Positions 9,014 to 18,158 are shown, counted from the stretch's first letter. The stretch is 60,350 nucleotides of DNA from Magnetococcales bacterium (GCA_015231915.1 JADGAR010000008.1:1-60350), one strand, 5' to 3'. Notes: generated by a model from the sequence alone, not told the origin. Numbers and translations: made by a program.

Positions 9014-9364
9014 ATGATATTTTGGCATAATTTATATATTTTTTTATTATTAATTTTTTTGAAATTTTTTATAATATTAATATTTATTTTTTTTGGTATT
9101 GAGATTATATCATCATTATTATTTATTGCGGCATGTTTTAAAATTCTAAGAGATCCTTGGCAAACAATAGTGGCTTATCTTATATTTATTATAATCAAAG
9201 AGTGTTTATATAGAATTTTAATTATTAATAAAAATAATAAATTTTCAATAAAGAGAGATCTGGCTTTTGCTGCCATTTTAAAAAGAGAGCTGACAGTAGC
9301 TGGCTCTGTATGCGTGTTTATTTATATTTTTTGGTTAATTATTAATAACATAATTATAATCTGA
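9014..9364 (+). CDS. Very AT-rich small membrane protein, unknown
   Basis: 116 residues with several hydrophobic helices rich in Ile, Phe and Leu (approximately residues 5-40, 45-65 and 85-112) and a basic middle (RILIINKNNKFSIKRD). I do not recognise a family. Start at the ATG at 9014 because a perfect AGGAGG lies seven bases upstream; an upstream ATG at 8984 lacks a ribosome site. Base composition is far below the GC content of the neighbours and codons end mostly in A or T, a strong sign of recent transfer. It lies directly beside the scarred Rpn/recombinase region. It may be a toxin, immunity or phage membrane protein, but nothing proves it. Confidence 0.55.
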   Translation: MIFWHNLYIFLLLIFLKFFIILIFIFFGIEIISSLLFIAACFKILRDPWQTIVAYLIFIIIKECLYRILIINKNNKFSIKRDLAFAAILKRELTVAGSVCVFIYIFWLIINNIIII

Positions 9365-9380
9365 CTATGTATGTCACCAA

Positions 9381-9449
9381 GTAATCGACCTTGCTGAGGA
9401 GAGCCAAAAAATTATATACTTTATCGAACATGGTAGCGAATCGGGGTGA
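9381..9449 (+). pseudogene. 3' fragment of an Rpn/DUF4351-type gene (second copy)
   Basis: Bases 9396-9446 closely match 10631-10680 (shared GAGGAGAGCCAAAAAAT start and a GCGAATCGGG end). Read in frame, EESQK followed by a diverged tail ends in TGA at 9447. It is the leftover of another copy of the Rpn-type gene whose 3' half sits at 10190-10903, implying that two family members once lay in tandem here. Confidence 0.6.
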
Positions 9450-9484
9450 AGATCCGACCCTAAGCAAGGGCGAGGAGACGAGGG

Positions 9485-9562
9485 ATGGCAACCAAACGCG
9501 ACAAGGCAAAACGCCAACAAGATGAGTTCGATGTCCCGTGGAAGGAGATCGTCGAGGGTTGA
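9485..9562 (+). pseudogene. 5' fragment of an Rpn-family (PD-(D/E)XK) nuclease/transposase-like gene
   Basis: An ATG opens 25 codons reading MATKRDKAKRQ...DVPWKEIVEG and then stops. The PWKEI(L/V)E(G/D) start is characteristic of Rpn/transposase-31-like DUF4351 proteins, which normally continue with a Tyr-Phe-rich segment. That continuation is missing; instead recombinase sequence follows, and the matching 3' part resumes near 10190. The gene therefore seems split by an insertion that also removed its middle, including the nuclease core. Confidence 0.6.
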
Positions 9563-10190
9563 ACTGAGCGGCTGCGCCGCAGCTTGAGCCTCGCACAGCC
9601 CGCGCGCCTTTGCCTCGCTTTCGGGTTATCATCCTCTTCCAACCGGCTGGCATGAGCCAGCTTTCCACCATTTCGGAAGAGGAGATCCACCATGAACACC
9701 TTACGTCAACGTATGATCAACGATCTGAGCCGGACAGGCTTATCCGCACGCAGCCAACAAGTCTATCTGCATGTGGTAGACAGATTGGCCGCCCGATCCT
9801 GGCGTTCCCTTGAGGATCTATCGGAACAAGAGGTCCAAGACTACCTATTTGGCCATTCGCGATAACGGTGCAGCCCGTGGCACCTTCAAAACCTCCTGGT
9901 TCGGGATCCGTTTCTTCTATTTCCACGTTCTTGACCGGGATTGGGCTCTTTTCGGAAAAAAAAGATTCGCCAACCCCGCCAAAAACGCCTACCTCATGTC
10001 ATCTCCCATGAGCAGGTGCAGCACCTGCTGAATGCCGTTGAAAGCCCGGTTCACCGAGTCTGCTTCACCCTGATGTATACCTGTGGGCTGCGCATCTCCG
10101 AGGCCCAATCACTGACCATTCCCCAGGTCGATAGCCAAAACGGCCTCCTGCGCATCATTGGCAAAGGCGACAAGGAACGCGTCGTACCTC
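9560..10190 (+). mobile_element. IS91-type insertion remnant carrying a tyrosine recombinase
   Basis: The segment between the two halves of the Rpn-type gene holds only a frameshifted tyrosine recombinase of the class that accompanies IS91-like elements, plus about 130 bases of upstream non-coding sequence. The replicative Y1/Y2 transposase usually paired with it is absent and no terminal repeats are obvious, so boundaries are approximate. The left edge falls near a GAAC tetranucleotide (9561-9564); IS91 elements are known to favour GAAC or CAAG targets, so this agreement is suggestive only. Confidence 0.5.
9692..10190 (+). pseudogene. IS91-associated tyrosine recombinase, two frameshifts, 3' end lost
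   Basis: The ATG at 9692 has GAAGAGGAG upstream and starts an N-terminal SAM-like DNA-binding domain (NTLRQRMINDL...YLHVVDRLA). The frame changes near 9845 (after EVQDY) and returns to the original frame at the A8 run at 9956-9963. It then continues KIRQPRQKRLPHV into the catalytic domain, where HRVCFTLMYTCGLRISEA carries catalytic Arg I and GKGDKERVVPQ the beta-hairpin Lys. At that point the sequence switches to the Rpn-type C-terminus, so the HxxR and the nucleophilic Tyr are missing. It cannot be an active recombinase. The homopolymer position of the second shift also permits programmed slippage, but the loss of the C-terminus argues for decay. Confidence 0.75.
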
Positions 10191-10903
10191 AAGGCGACCG
10201 CAAAGCGGACTTCGCCACCGGCATGTATGTCTATCACTACCAGGCCTTCGATCTCTACCGGAAACCGGTGGTGGGATTGGCCATCCTGGCGGACGAAAGC
10301 GCCCTGTGGCGGCCACGGGAATACCACTACGAACTGTGGGGAACCCGCCAGAGCTACCAGTTCACCGCCATCAAGCTGATGGACTTCGCCGAGGCCGATT
10401 TGATAAACTCCACCAATCCGTTCGCGGTCGTGACCCGAGCGTACCTGACGGCAAGGAAAACCCGTCAGCGGATGCAAGAGCGCCTCGATCTCAAATGGCT
10501 CTTGATCCGCAATCTCTACGAGAGCGGTTTCAGCCGTCAACAGGTGCTCGACCTGTTTCGCTTCATGGACTGGGTGCTGCATTTGCCAGAGGAGCTGGAT
10601 GCCCGGTTGCGGGAAAGAATCGTTGCCTACGAGGAGAGCCAAAAAATGCCATATATATCAAGTATAGAGCGAATCGGGATGGAGATGGGGGAAAAAATCG
10701 GAGAAAAAAGAGGGGAAAAAAGAGGGAAAAAAATCGGAGAAAAAAAGGGCAGGGCGGATACGCTCCTCCAACTGCTGCACGAACGTTTCGGTTCCGTCCC
10801 GGAATCCATCCGGAAAAAGGTGACCTCCGCCAGCCTGGACGACCTGACCACCTGGATCGGCAAAATCTTCAAGGCCGATTCGTTGCAGGGGGTTTTCCGG
10901 TAA
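10190..10903 (+). pseudogene. Rpn/DUF4351-type 3' part fused in frame to the recombinase
   Basis: From GDRKADFATGMYVYHYQAF onward the reading frame matches the C-terminal two thirds of Rpn/DUF4351 proteins. It has the YELWG segment, a helical central part, and a terminal DUF4351 module (LLQLLHERFGSVPESIR...SLQGVF). A Lys/Gly/Glu-rich tract (10677-10750, GEKIGEKRGEKRG-like) links them. The frame is continuous with the recombinase, so a chimeric protein from about 9941 could be made, but the nuclease active site (D-x-ExQ region) falls at or before the junction and is at best partial (the Q of PQGD). Family role: recombination-promoting nuclease or transposon-associated protein. I treat it as a broken gene. 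Confidence 0.7.
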
Positions 10904-10955
10904 TCGCCACCGCCACATTCACCCATGATTGCCCCCAACGGGGACGCGTGCGGAC

Positions 10956-10984
10956 TTGACCGGAAAAAATTTTTCGGATATCCT
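10956..10984 (+). promoter_or_regulatory. Candidate sigma-70-like promoter of the nusA operon
   Basis: TTGACC at 10956-10961 and TATCCT at 10979-10984 are separated by exactly 17 bases and lie 160-190 bases before nusA, in the first clean intergenic space after the accessory region. No other good match was seen closer to the gene. Confidence 0.5.
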
Positions 10985-11046
10985 TGGCATTGGGTGGAAA
11001 TGGCCATATATTGGCCTGCGACTGATTCGTGCTGTTCTTTAGGAAA

Positions 11047-11072
11047 AGTCGGCTTGGCCGGCTTTTTTTGGT
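11047..11072 (+). terminator. Intrinsic terminator/attenuator in the nusA leader
   Basis: AGTCGGC, a TTG loop and GCCGGCT form a 7-bp stem with one G-U pair, followed by seven Ts. It sits between the candidate promoter (10956-10984) and the nusA start (11143). Unless transcription begins downstream, it would act as an attenuator of the whole operon; otherwise it ends transcription from the accessory region. Confidence 0.55.
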
Positions 11073-11142
11073 TGAATGGGGAGAACAATCCGCGCATGAC
11101 ATTCACCAAATGTGAATTTCAGCCAATACCGGGTATCCTGTC

Positions 11143-12645
11143 ATGAGTGTGGAAATTTTACAGATCGCCGAACAATTGGCCAGGGAAAAGGGCATTCCCC
11201 GCGAGATCGTCATCGAGGCCATGGAAGATGCCATCCGCACGGCATCCAAACGGAAATACGGCGCTCACAAGAACATTCAGGTGGTGTTCGATCCCAAGAC
11301 CGGGGCTTTCAAGCTCAATCAACTGCGGGAAGTGGTGGAATCCGAGGAAGCCGAAGGCTACGAGGGACCGGATACCCACATGTTGATCGCCGAGGCCCGG
11401 AAACTCAATCCATCGGCCAAGGTGGGGGATTTTCTCGCCGAGCCGCTGCCCCCCATGGAGTTCGGACGCATCGCCGCCCAGACCGCCAAACAGGTGATCG
11501 TGCAGAAGGTGCGCGAGGCGGAACGGACCAGCGTCTACAAGGAATACATCGACCGCCAGGGCCAACTGGTCAACGGGCTGGTCAAACGGGTGGAGCGGAA
11601 CAACATCTACGTGGACCTGGGACGCGCTGCGGCGTTTCTGCCCCACGAGCATCAGCTCTTCCGCGAGCACTACCGGCCTGGGGACCGCATCCGCGCCTAC
11701 ATCCACGAGGTGCGGGACGTGCAACGGGGGCCGCAGATCATCCTGTCGCGCACCGTGCCGGAAATGGTCCCCAAGCTCTTCGAAATGGAAGTGCCGGAGA
11801 TCTACGACGGCATCGTGGAGATCAAGGCCGTGGCCCGCGATCCCGGATTCCGCAGCAAGATCGCAGTGCGCTCCAACGACGCCCATGTGGATCCGGTGGG
11901 GGCCTGCGTGGGGATTCGCGGTTCCCGCGTCCAGGGGGTGGTGACCGAACTCCAGGGAGAGCGGATCGACATCATCGAGTGGTCTGCGGACCCGGCGGTC
12001 TTCATCTGCAACGCCCTGGCCCCGGCTGAGGTGGTCAAGGTGGTGATGGACGAGGAGGAGGCCCGCATCAAGGTGGTCGTGGACGAGGATCAACTCTCCC
12101 TGGCCATTGGTCGCCGCGGTCAGAACGTGCGGCTGGCCTCGGAACTGACCGGCTGGAAGATCGACATCATCACCGAGCGGGAAGAGGCGGAGAGCCGCGT
12201 GGAGGAGTTCGACGCCATCGCCAGGGAGTTCATGGCGCGTCTGGACCTCGACGAGGAGGTGGCCACCTCGCTGGTACAGGAGGGGTTCACCACCCTGGAG
12301 GAGGTGGCCTATGTCCCGCTGGAGGAGTTGGCCGGCATCGACGGCTTCGACGAGGAGATCGCCCGCGAGTTGCGTACCCGCGCCCGGGATCAACTGCTGC
12401 ATACCGCCCTGGAGACCGAGGAGCGCAAAGCGGCCCTCTCCATCGATCCGCGCATTTCCCAGTTGCGCGGGCTGAACGACACCATGGTGATCGCCATTGC
12501 GGAAAAGGGGATCACCACGCTGGATGATCTGGCGGATCTGGCCACCGACGAACTGATGGAGATCCTGGGCAGCGGCCTGAGCCGCAAGGATGTGGAACGG
12601 TTGATTCTCGATGCGCGCAAGGTCGCCGGCTGGTTCGAGTCCTGA
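11143..12645 (+). CDS. nusA: Transcription termination/antitermination factor NusA
   Basis: 500 residues with the full proteobacterial layout: N-terminal RNA polymerase-binding domain, S1 domain (NGLVKRVERNNIYVDLGRAAAFLP, about 137-200), KH1 and KH2 (VGACVGIRGSRVQGV and LAIGRRGQNVRLAS, each with a GxxG-type loop), and two acidic helix-hairpin-helix repeats at the C-terminus (about 365-500). It binds RNA polymerase and nascent RNA and modulates pausing and termination. It opens a nusA-ylxR-infB-rbfA-truB-rpsO-pnp operon. The usual upstream rimP is absent: the preceding gene is a mobile-element scar. The start at 11143 fits family length; its ribosome site is weak, and a leader of about 150 bases with an attenuator-like hairpin precedes it. 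Confidence 0.97.
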   Translation: MSVEILQIAEQLAREKGIPREIVIEAMEDAIRTASKRKYGAHKNIQVVFDPKTGAFKLNQLREVVESEEAEGYEGPDTHMLIAEARKLNPSAKVGDFLAEPLPPMEFGRIAAQTAKQVIVQKVREAERTSVYKEYIDRQGQLVNGLVKRVERNNIYVDLGRAAAFLPHEHQLFREHYRPGDRIRAYIHEVRDVQRGPQIILSRTVPEMVPKLFEMEVPEIYDGIVEIKAVARDPGFRSKIAVRSNDAHVDPVGACVGIRGSRVQGVVTELQGERIDIIEWSADPAVFICNALAPAEVVKVVMDEEEARIKVVVDEDQLSLAIGRRGQNVRLASELTGWKIDIITEREEAESRVEEFDAIAREFMARLDLDEEVATSLVQEGFTTLEEVAYVPLEELAGIDGFDEEIARELRTRARDQLLHTALETEERKAALSIDPRISQLRGLNDTMVIAIAEKGITTLDDLADLATDELMEILGSGLSRKDVERLILDARKVAGWFES

Positions 12646-12655
12646 AGCTGCGCCC

Positions 12656-13297
12656 GTGTCGCCCCCTCGGGAGCGACCGGAGGAGGCGCGCGCCAATCCG
12701 TGGCGACGGTGCGCCATCACCCGTAACCGCCGACCCCGCGAGGCTTTGCTGCGGTTCGTGGCCGATGGTACGGGACTCCTGATCGAAGATCTGGCGGGAC
12801 GGCTGCCCGGAAGGGGAATTTACGTCCTGCCGGAAGCGGCACGGGTGACAGCGCTGCTGACCAGACATAAAATGGTCGGCGAGCAGCAGGATGCGGTGTT
12901 GGCGCGTCTGGCCGCCGGATTGACCAAGCGCCTGCTGGACGCGCTGGGCCTGGCCAAACGTGCCGGGGGGTGCGTCACGGGGCAGCGGGAGGTGGAGGCC
13001 CTTCTGAAACACGCGCGCAAACCGCTGCTGCTGTTGGCCACGGACGCGGGAGCCGGCGCCAGGGAGCGCCTGGAACACGCGACGCAAGGCAAGGAAGAGG
13101 TGGAGGTCCTGGAAATCTTGAACCAGGAACAGTTGGGGACGATCCGGGGAGGCCGTTCGGTGGCGGTGGCGGCTGTGACCAACCCGGGATTGGGAGAACG
13201 AATTCGCATCGACGCCGCCCGTTGGCGGTCGTTCATGCAGGTTGCGGAACCCAAAGGAGAAGGTTCTGTTGAGCGAGTTAAAAGACAGAGACGGTGA
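12656..13297 (+). CDS. YlxR (DUF448) / YlxQ-like L7Ae-type RNA-binding fusion
   Basis: The N-terminal domain has the YlxR signature: RRCAITRNRRPREALLRFV and the LPGRGIYV loop. The second half (about residues 75-185) resembles the L7Ae/L30e ribosomal-protein fold (LDALGLAKRAGGCVTG, LLLLATDAG). In Bacillus these are separate proteins YlxR/RnpM and YlxQ encoded between nusA and infB; the fused form is common in alphaproteobacteria. YlxR has been reported to bind RNase P RNA. GTG at 12656 gives a natural N-terminus; an ATG at 12611 would overlap the nusA 3' end by 35 bases and cannot be excluded. The 3' end overlaps infB by 29 bases. Confidence 0.85.
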   Translation: MSPPRERPEEARANPWRRCAITRNRRPREALLRFVADGTGLLIEDLAGRLPGRGIYVLPEAARVTALLTRHKMVGEQQDAVLARLAAGLTKRLLDALGLAKRAGGCVTGQREVEALLKHARKPLLLLATDAGAGARERLEHATQGKEEVEVLEILNQEQLGTIRGGRSVAVAAVTNPGLGERIRIDAARWRSFMQVAEPKGEGSVERVKRQRR

Positions 13298-16184
13298 CGA
13301 GAACGAGAACGACGGCGGAGACGGTCGGCTGAAGCTGAAGGCGCCGCGCCGCATCGTGTTGCGCAAGACGGTCGAGGGAGGATCCATCAAGCAGAATTTC
13401 TCCCATGGCCGCTCCAAGAGCGTGGTGGTGGAGGTGCGCAAAAAGAAGACCTTCGTCAAGAGCGGAGCCGACGAGACCGAGACCATCGATCTCCAGCAGC
13501 CGCCGTCCCAGCAGGCCCAGGAGGCGGCAGCCCGCGACCGGCTCAAGTCGTCCCTCGCGGGGGATGCTGCGGCCAGGGATCGGAGACAGCACATTCTGAC
13601 GCCGATGACTCCGGCTGAGCGTCGGACCTTCGAGGAAAACCAGGAACGCGAGGAGACGCTGCGCCAGGTCCGGGCCGAGCAGGCCAGGATCGAGCAGGAG
13701 GCGCTCCGTCGCCAGGAAGAGGAGGAGAGACGGCAGCGTCTGGAGGTCGAACGCCAGGAGGCAGAGCGGCGCGAGCGTGAACGCCAGGAGGCCGAACGCC
13801 AGGCTGCGGAACGGGCCAAGCGCGAAGCCGAGGCGGTCAAGGCATCGCCACCGCCATCTGTCCAGGAGCTTCCCGAGCCTCCCGCCCCCCCCGCGCCCCG
13901 GGAAGCGGCAGCCCCGCCCTCCCCCCCCAGGCCGAAAACCGTGCCCAAGGCGGTGAGCGTGACCGCCGAGCAGCCGGAATACCGGATCGAACCACCGGCA
14001 CAGCCCGCAGCGGGGCGTCCTGCCAAGACCGAGGCCCCCGGCGGACAGCCCGGCGTGGGCGTGATCAAGGAAGAGATTCCCAAGAACCTCACCCGCGCTC
14101 AGCGGGAGGATCTGGCGCGCAAGAAGACCGAAATCCTGGTGGCCAAACGCCTGACCCAGCTCAACGAGTTGCGGGAGCAAAAACGGCGTCAGGACGAACG
14201 GCGCACGGTTGCGGACAGTGCTGCAGCTGCTGCCGCCACCCCCGGAAGCGGCGAGGCGGCGCAACGGGAAACCCTCAAATCCAAGACCAAGCGCGGCAAA
14301 GGCAAGAAGGGCGCGGCGGGGCCGGCCATGCCCCAGGAAAAGCAGTTGCCGGTGCGCAAGGTGCTCCGTCCGTCCGCCCGTCGCGGCGGACGTTTCGAGG
14401 CCACGCAGCAACCGGTGCTGCGGGATGTGATCATCCCTGAGGTGATCACGGTGGGCGAGCTGGCCAGCCGGATGGCGATCAAGTCCTCGGAGGTGATCAA
14501 GCGGCTGATGGCGCAAGGGATGATGGTGACCATCAACCAGGTGCTGGACCAGGATACCGCGGTGCTGGTGGTGGAGGAGCTGGGACACCGGCCCAAGACC
14601 ATATCCGAGGGTGCGGCCATCGAGGCGGAACTGGCGGACAGCAACGATCTGGACAAGGATCTTACCATGCGCTCTCCGGTCGTGACGATCATGGGGCATG
14701 TGGACCACGGCAAGACCTCGCTGCTGGACGCGATGCGCAAGACCGACGTGGCGGCGCGGGAGTACGGCGGGATCACGCAGCACATCGGGGCCTATCAGGT
14801 GACGCTGGAAAACGGCGCCTCCATCACCTTCCTGGACACGCCCGGCCACGCCGCCTTCACGGCGATGCGGGCACGCGGGGCCAAGGTGACGGATATCGTG
14901 GTGCTGGTGGTGGCTGCGGACGACGGGGTGATGCCCCAGACCATCGAGGCCCTCAACCATGCCAAGGCCGCCGGGGTGCCGATCGTGGTGGCGATCAACA
15001 AGATCGATCGGCCCCACGCCAATCCGGATCGGGTGATGCAGCAGTTGTCCGATCAGGGGCTGGTGCCGGAGGCCTGGGGCGGCGAGACCATCTTCCTGAA
15101 CGTCTCCGCCAAGGCCGGGATCGGCATCGAGGAACTCAAGGAGATGATCCTGTTGCAGGCAGAGATCCTCAATCTGCGCGCCAACTTCGGCAAAAAGGCG
15201 CGGGGCTACATCATCGAAGCCAAGCTGGACAAGGGCAGAGGGGCGGTTGCCACCTGTCTGGTGGTCAACGGCGTGCTGCGGGTGGGGGACTACTTCGTGG
15301 TGGGGGCCGAGTGGGGCAAAATCCGCGGGCTGCTCAACGACAAGGGGCAGTCGATCCTGGAGGCGTTGCCCTCCATGCCCGTAGAGGTGATCGGCCTCTC
15401 CGGGGTGCCCACCGCCGGCGACGACCTGATCACCATCCCCGACGAACGGCGCGCCAAGGAGATCGCCGCCTTCCGCATGCGCAAGAACAAGGAACAGGAA
15501 CTGGCCAAGCAGTTGCAACTCCCCACCAAGGCGGACGACCTGTTCGACCAGATCAAGCAGGGCGAGATGGACGAGGTGAAGGTGGTGGTCAAGGGCGACG
15601 TGCAGGGATCGGTGGAGGCGGTGGTGGATGCGCTTCTCAAGATCACCCACGAAAAGATCCGGGTCAACATCATTCACTCGGCGGTGGGCGGCATCACGGA
15701 ATCGGATGTCATGCTGGCCATGGCCTCACGGGCGCTGGTGGTGGGATTCAACGTGCGGGCCGACGCCAAGGCGCGGGAACTGGTCAAACGGGAACGGGTG
15801 GACATGCGGTTCTACACCGTGATCTACGACCTGGTGGACGACGTGACCAGCGCCATGGAGGGCAGGCTCTCCCCGATCATGAAGGAAACCGTGCAGGGCC
15901 GCGCCGAGGTGCGGGATCTGTTCCGTATTTCCAAGGTGGGCCTGGTGGCCGGCTGCATGGTCCTGGACGGCGTGATCCACAAGCCGGACACCATCCGCCT
16001 GCTGCGTGACGACGTGGTGTTGCATGTGGGCGGCATTCACGCCCTGAAGCGCTTCAAGGACGACGTGCGGGAGGTCCGCGACGGCGTGGAGTGCGGCATC
16101 AGCCTGGAGAAGTTCTCTGACCTGCGGGTGGGGGACGTGCTGGAGGCGTTCACCCGCGAAGAGGTGCGGGCGACCATCGGCTAG
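13269..16184 (+). CDS. infB: Translation initiation factor IF-2
   Basis: About 971 residues. A long basic and charged N-terminal region includes an IF2-associated segment ([21 protein letters not shown]), a Glu/Arg-rich coiled coil ([19 protein letters not shown]) and a Pro/Ala linker. Next come the IF2_N motif ([20 protein letters not shown]) and the GTPase domain with GHVDHGKTS (G1), DTPGH (G3) and NKID (G4), then domains II to IV that bind initiator tRNA. It delivers fMet-tRNA to the 30S subunit. TTG at 13269 is chosen because AAAGGAG lies 9 bases upstream; this overlaps the ylxR-like gene by 29 bases, consistent with translational coupling. Confidence 0.96.
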   Translation: MSELKDRDGDENENDGGDGRLKLKAPRRIVLRKTVEGGSIKQNFSHGRSKSVVVEVRKKKTFVKSGADETETIDLQQPPSQQAQEAAARDRLKSSLAGDAAARDRRQHILTPMTPAERRTFEENQEREETLRQVRAEQARIEQEALRRQEEEERRQRLEVERQEAERRERERQEAERQAAERAKREAEAVKASPPPSVQELPEPPAPPAPREAAAPPSPPRPKTVPKAVSVTAEQPEYRIEPPAQPAAGRPAKTEAPGGQPGVGVIKEEIPKNLTRAQREDLARKKTEILVAKRLTQLNELREQKRRQDERRTVADSAAAAAATPGSGEAAQRETLKSKTKRGKGKKGAAGPAMPQEKQLPVRKVLRPSARRGGRFEATQQPVLRDVIIPEVITVGELASRMAIKSSEVIKRLMAQGMMVTINQVLDQDTAVLVVEELGHRPKTISEGAAIEAELADSNDLDKDLTMRSPVVTIMGHVDHGKTSLLDAMRKTDVAAREYGGITQHIGAYQVTLENGASITFLDTPGHAAFTAMRARGAKVTDIVVLVVAADDGVMPQTIEALNHAKAAGVPIVVAINKIDRPHANPDRVMQQLSDQGLVPEAWGGETIFLNVSAKAGIGIEELKEMILLQAEILNLRANFGKKARGYIIEAKLDKGRGAVATCLVVNGVLRVGDYFVVGAEWGKIRGLLNDKGQSILEALPSMPVEVIGLSGVPTAGDDLITIPDERRAKEIAAFRMRKNKEQELAKQLQLPTKADDLFDQIKQGEMDEVKVVVKGDVQGSVEAVVDALLKITHEKIRVNIIHSAVGGITESDVMLAMASRALVVGFNVRADAKARELVKRERVDMRFYTVIYDLVDDVTSAMEGRLSPIMKETVQGRAEVRDLFRISKVGLVAGCMVLDGVIHKPDTIRLLRDDVVLHVGGIHALKRFKDDVREVRDGVECGISLEKFSDLRVGDVLEAFTREEVRATIG

Positions 16185-16194
16185 GGGTGCCGCG

Positions 16195-16482
16195 ATGATG
16201 CGGGTCGTGGTGCTGGAGGTGCGCCTGGAACTGCCCGGTTTGCGTTCCCTCAAGGAAAAACGCGGGGTGGTCAAGGGGTTGCTGGAACGGATACGCCATC
16301 GTTTCGACGTGGCAGCCGCCGAAGTGGAAGGGATGGACCGGCCTGAGCAGGCCGGTCTGGGTTTCGCCGCCGTCGGCAACGAGGTGGCGGCCTTGCAGAG
16401 CCGCCTGCAGAAGGTGGTGGATTTCATCGACGCCAGCGGGGAGGGGGTGCTGTCGGATTATCGGGTGGAGATTGTGGCATGA
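16195..16482 (+). CDS. DUF503 (YlxP-like) protein
   Basis: 95 residues with the DUF503 pattern: a first beta strand (RVVVLEVRLELPG), the family hallmark SLKEKRGVVKGLLERIRHRF, then strand and helix segments ending in the DYRVEIV strand. The function is not established; the gene is almost always between infB and rbfA, so a role in ribosome assembly is an inference from context. It starts 10 bases after infB and overlaps rbfA by four bases (ATGA), so translation of the two is coupled. Confidence 0.85.
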   Translation: MMRVVVLEVRLELPGLRSLKEKRGVVKGLLERIRHRFDVAAAEVEGMDRPEQAGLGFAAVGNEVAALQSRLQKVVDFIDASGEGVLSDYRVEIVA

Positions 16483-16883
16483 CCATTCGCGTGGAGCGCG
16501 TCCGGGGCCGGATTCGCGAGGAGATTGCCGACATGTTGCAACGGGGCGAGGTCCACGATCCCCTGCTGTCCCTGAGCATGATCTCCATTACCGATGTCAC
16601 GCTGAGCCGGGACCTGCAATATGCCGTGGTCCATTTCTCGGTCATGGGCCAGGATGTGGCGAGCGTTCTGGCCGGGCTGCAACGGGCGGCGGGATTCATG
16701 CGTTCCCGGGTGGGACGCAGCCTGGGTCTGCGGCACGCGCCGGAGTTGAAATTCGTGCCGGATCTCTCCTTCGCGCAGGGGGATCGCATCGAAAAATTGC
16801 TGAAAACCATTCAGATCCCCCCCGTCTCCCCCGGTGAAAGCGCCGTGCCGGAACGGTTGGAGGAAGACGGACAGGAACCATGA
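16479..16883 (+). CDS. rbfA: Ribosome-binding factor A
   Basis: 134 residues of KH-type fold: the N-terminal helix RVRGRIREEIADMLQRG, then SMISITDVTLSRDLQYAVVHFSV, which is the core beta-helix-beta of RbfA, and RHAPELKFVPDLSFAQGDRIEKLL near the C-terminus. RbfA binds the immature 30S subunit near the 5' helix of 16S rRNA and assists late maturation and cold adaptation. Overlaps of four bases at both ends (with DUF503 and truB) place it in the middle of a tightly coupled block. Confidence 0.95.
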   Translation: MTIRVERVRGRIREEIADMLQRGEVHDPLLSLSMISITDVTLSRDLQYAVVHFSVMGQDVASVLAGLQRAAGFMRSRVGRSLGLRHAPELKFVPDLSFAQGDRIEKLLKTIQIPPVSPGESAVPERLEEDGQEP

Positions 16884-17815
16884 GACAGGGACGCGGCAGG
16901 CGGTCACGTGCCGAGCTTAACGGCTGGCTGGCCATTCACAAGGAGGCGGGATGGAGTTCGACCCGCGTGGTGGAACGGGTGCGCTATCTCACCGGCGGGG
17001 CCAAGGCGGGCCATGGCGGGACCCTGGATCCCTTTTCCGAAGGGGTGCTGCCCGTGGCCCTGGGCGAGGCCACCAAGACCCTCTCCATGGTGCTGGAAGG
17101 CAACAAGGGCTACCGGTGCTGGATCCGCCTGGGCGCGGAGTCGGATACCGGGGATCCCACCGGGGTGCTCACGCCGTGCGACGCGCCCCTGCCGAACCGG
17201 GAGACCCTGCAGACCGCCCTGGCTGCCTATGTGGGCGAACGGGACCAGATTCCCCCCGCCTATTCGGCCATCCATGTGGATGGGGAACGGGCCTACGAAA
17301 AGGCACGGCGCGGAGAGAAGGTGGAACTTCCCCCCAGACGGGTGGTGTTTCATCGTGTGGAACTCCTGAACTACGCCGATGGCCTGGCCGAGGTGGAGGT
17401 GGAGTGCGGCAAGGGAACCTACATGCGCGCCCTGGCCAGGGATGTGGGGCGGGATCTGGGGTGTCTGGCCTACCTGGAGCGTCTGCTGCGCACCAAAACC
17501 CTTGGCTTTGCCCTGATGGAGTGCATCACCCTGGACCGGCTGGCGCAAGCCGTCGAGCAGGGCCTGTTGAATGAAGTGCTCATGCCCGTGGATCGGGCGC
17601 TGGACGACATCCCGGCGCTGCGACTGCGGTTGGAGGCCTGGAGCCGTCTCATGAACGGCCAGGCGGCCTGGATCGATGCCGGAAGCGTGGAACCGGGAAC
17701 GGTTCGTCTGCTCTCTCCGGAAGGACAATTCGGTGCCATCGCCACGCTTTCGGGGGGCCTGGATGCCTCCGGACGCCGGCTGTGTACCCCGAAGCGTCTG
17801 TTCCGTGTCGCCTGA
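16880..17815 (+). CDS. truB: tRNA pseudouridine-55 synthase TruB
   Basis: 311 residues. [19 protein letters not shown] contains the catalytic Asp of the TruB family, followed by [40 protein letters not shown] and the RALARDVG segment. A PUA-like C-terminal region completes it. The enzyme isomerises U55 in the T-loop of elongator tRNAs in the cytoplasm and also acts as a tRNA chaperone. Start ATG overlaps the rbfA stop (ATGA). A start at 16907 would be shorter, but homology and coupling favour 16880. Confidence 0.95.
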   Translation: MRQGRGRRSRAELNGWLAIHKEAGWSSTRVVERVRYLTGGAKAGHGGTLDPFSEGVLPVALGEATKTLSMVLEGNKGYRCWIRLGAESDTGDPTGVLTPCDAPLPNRETLQTALAAYVGERDQIPPAYSAIHVDGERAYEKARRGEKVELPPRRVVFHRVELLNYADGLAEVEVECGKGTYMRALARDVGRDLGCLAYLERLLRTKTLGFALMECITLDRLAQAVEQGLLNEVLMPVDRALDDIPALRLRLEAWSRLMNGQAAWIDAGSVEPGTVRLLSPEGQFGAIATLSGGLDASGRRLCTPKRLFRVA

Positions 17816-17868
17816 CAAGACTGGCCAATCGGATCAACTCAGTTTTTTTCAATAAAGGAGACTCACCG

Positions 17869-18138
17869 ATGTCGATTACCCAGGAACGCAAGCAAACCCT
17901 GATTGCCGAATACGCCCTCAAGCCTGGCGATACCGGTTCCCCGGAGGTGCAGGTCGCGCTGCTCACCGAACGGATCAACAATCTGACCGAGCATCTGCGC
18001 TCCAACATCAAGGATCATCACTCCCGGCGGGGACTGCTGAAGATGGTCGGTCTGCGGCGGCGTCTGCTCACTTATGTCAAGGATCAGAGCCAGGAGCGGT
18101 ATCAAACGCTGATCAAACGGTTGAATCTGCGCAAATAA
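17869..18138 (+). CDS. rpsO: 30S ribosomal protein S15
   Basis: 89 residues, exactly the family length. [35 protein letters not shown] is the N-terminal signature and [19 protein letters not shown] the 16S rRNA-binding helices. S15 binds 16S rRNA early in 30S assembly and in several bacteria represses its own translation by binding the leader. ATG at 17869 has AAAGGAG eight bases upstream; the 53 bases between truB and rpsO are short but may contain its own control site. Confidence 0.97.
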   Translation: MSITQERKQTLIAEYALKPGDTGSPEVQVALLTERINNLTEHLRSNIKDHHSRRGLLKMVGLRRRLLTYVKDQSQERYQTLIKRLNLRK

Positions 18139-18158
18139 CACAAAGTCGCGTTTCCCAT

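Noticed and set aside
9941-10903. A functional integrase of 320 residues
   Set aside because: The C-terminal HxxR and Tyr of tyrosine recombinases are replaced by an unrelated Rpn/DUF4351 sequence, and the N-terminal domain is frameshifted.
10925-11146. A 73-codon frame upstream of nusA
   Set aside because: It covers the promoter and terminator hairpin, has no ribosome site and an atypical amino-acid composition.
12512-14092. A long minus-strand Ser/Arg-rich frame opposite ylxR and infB
   Set aside because: Antisense of the biased, charged N-terminal region of IF-2.
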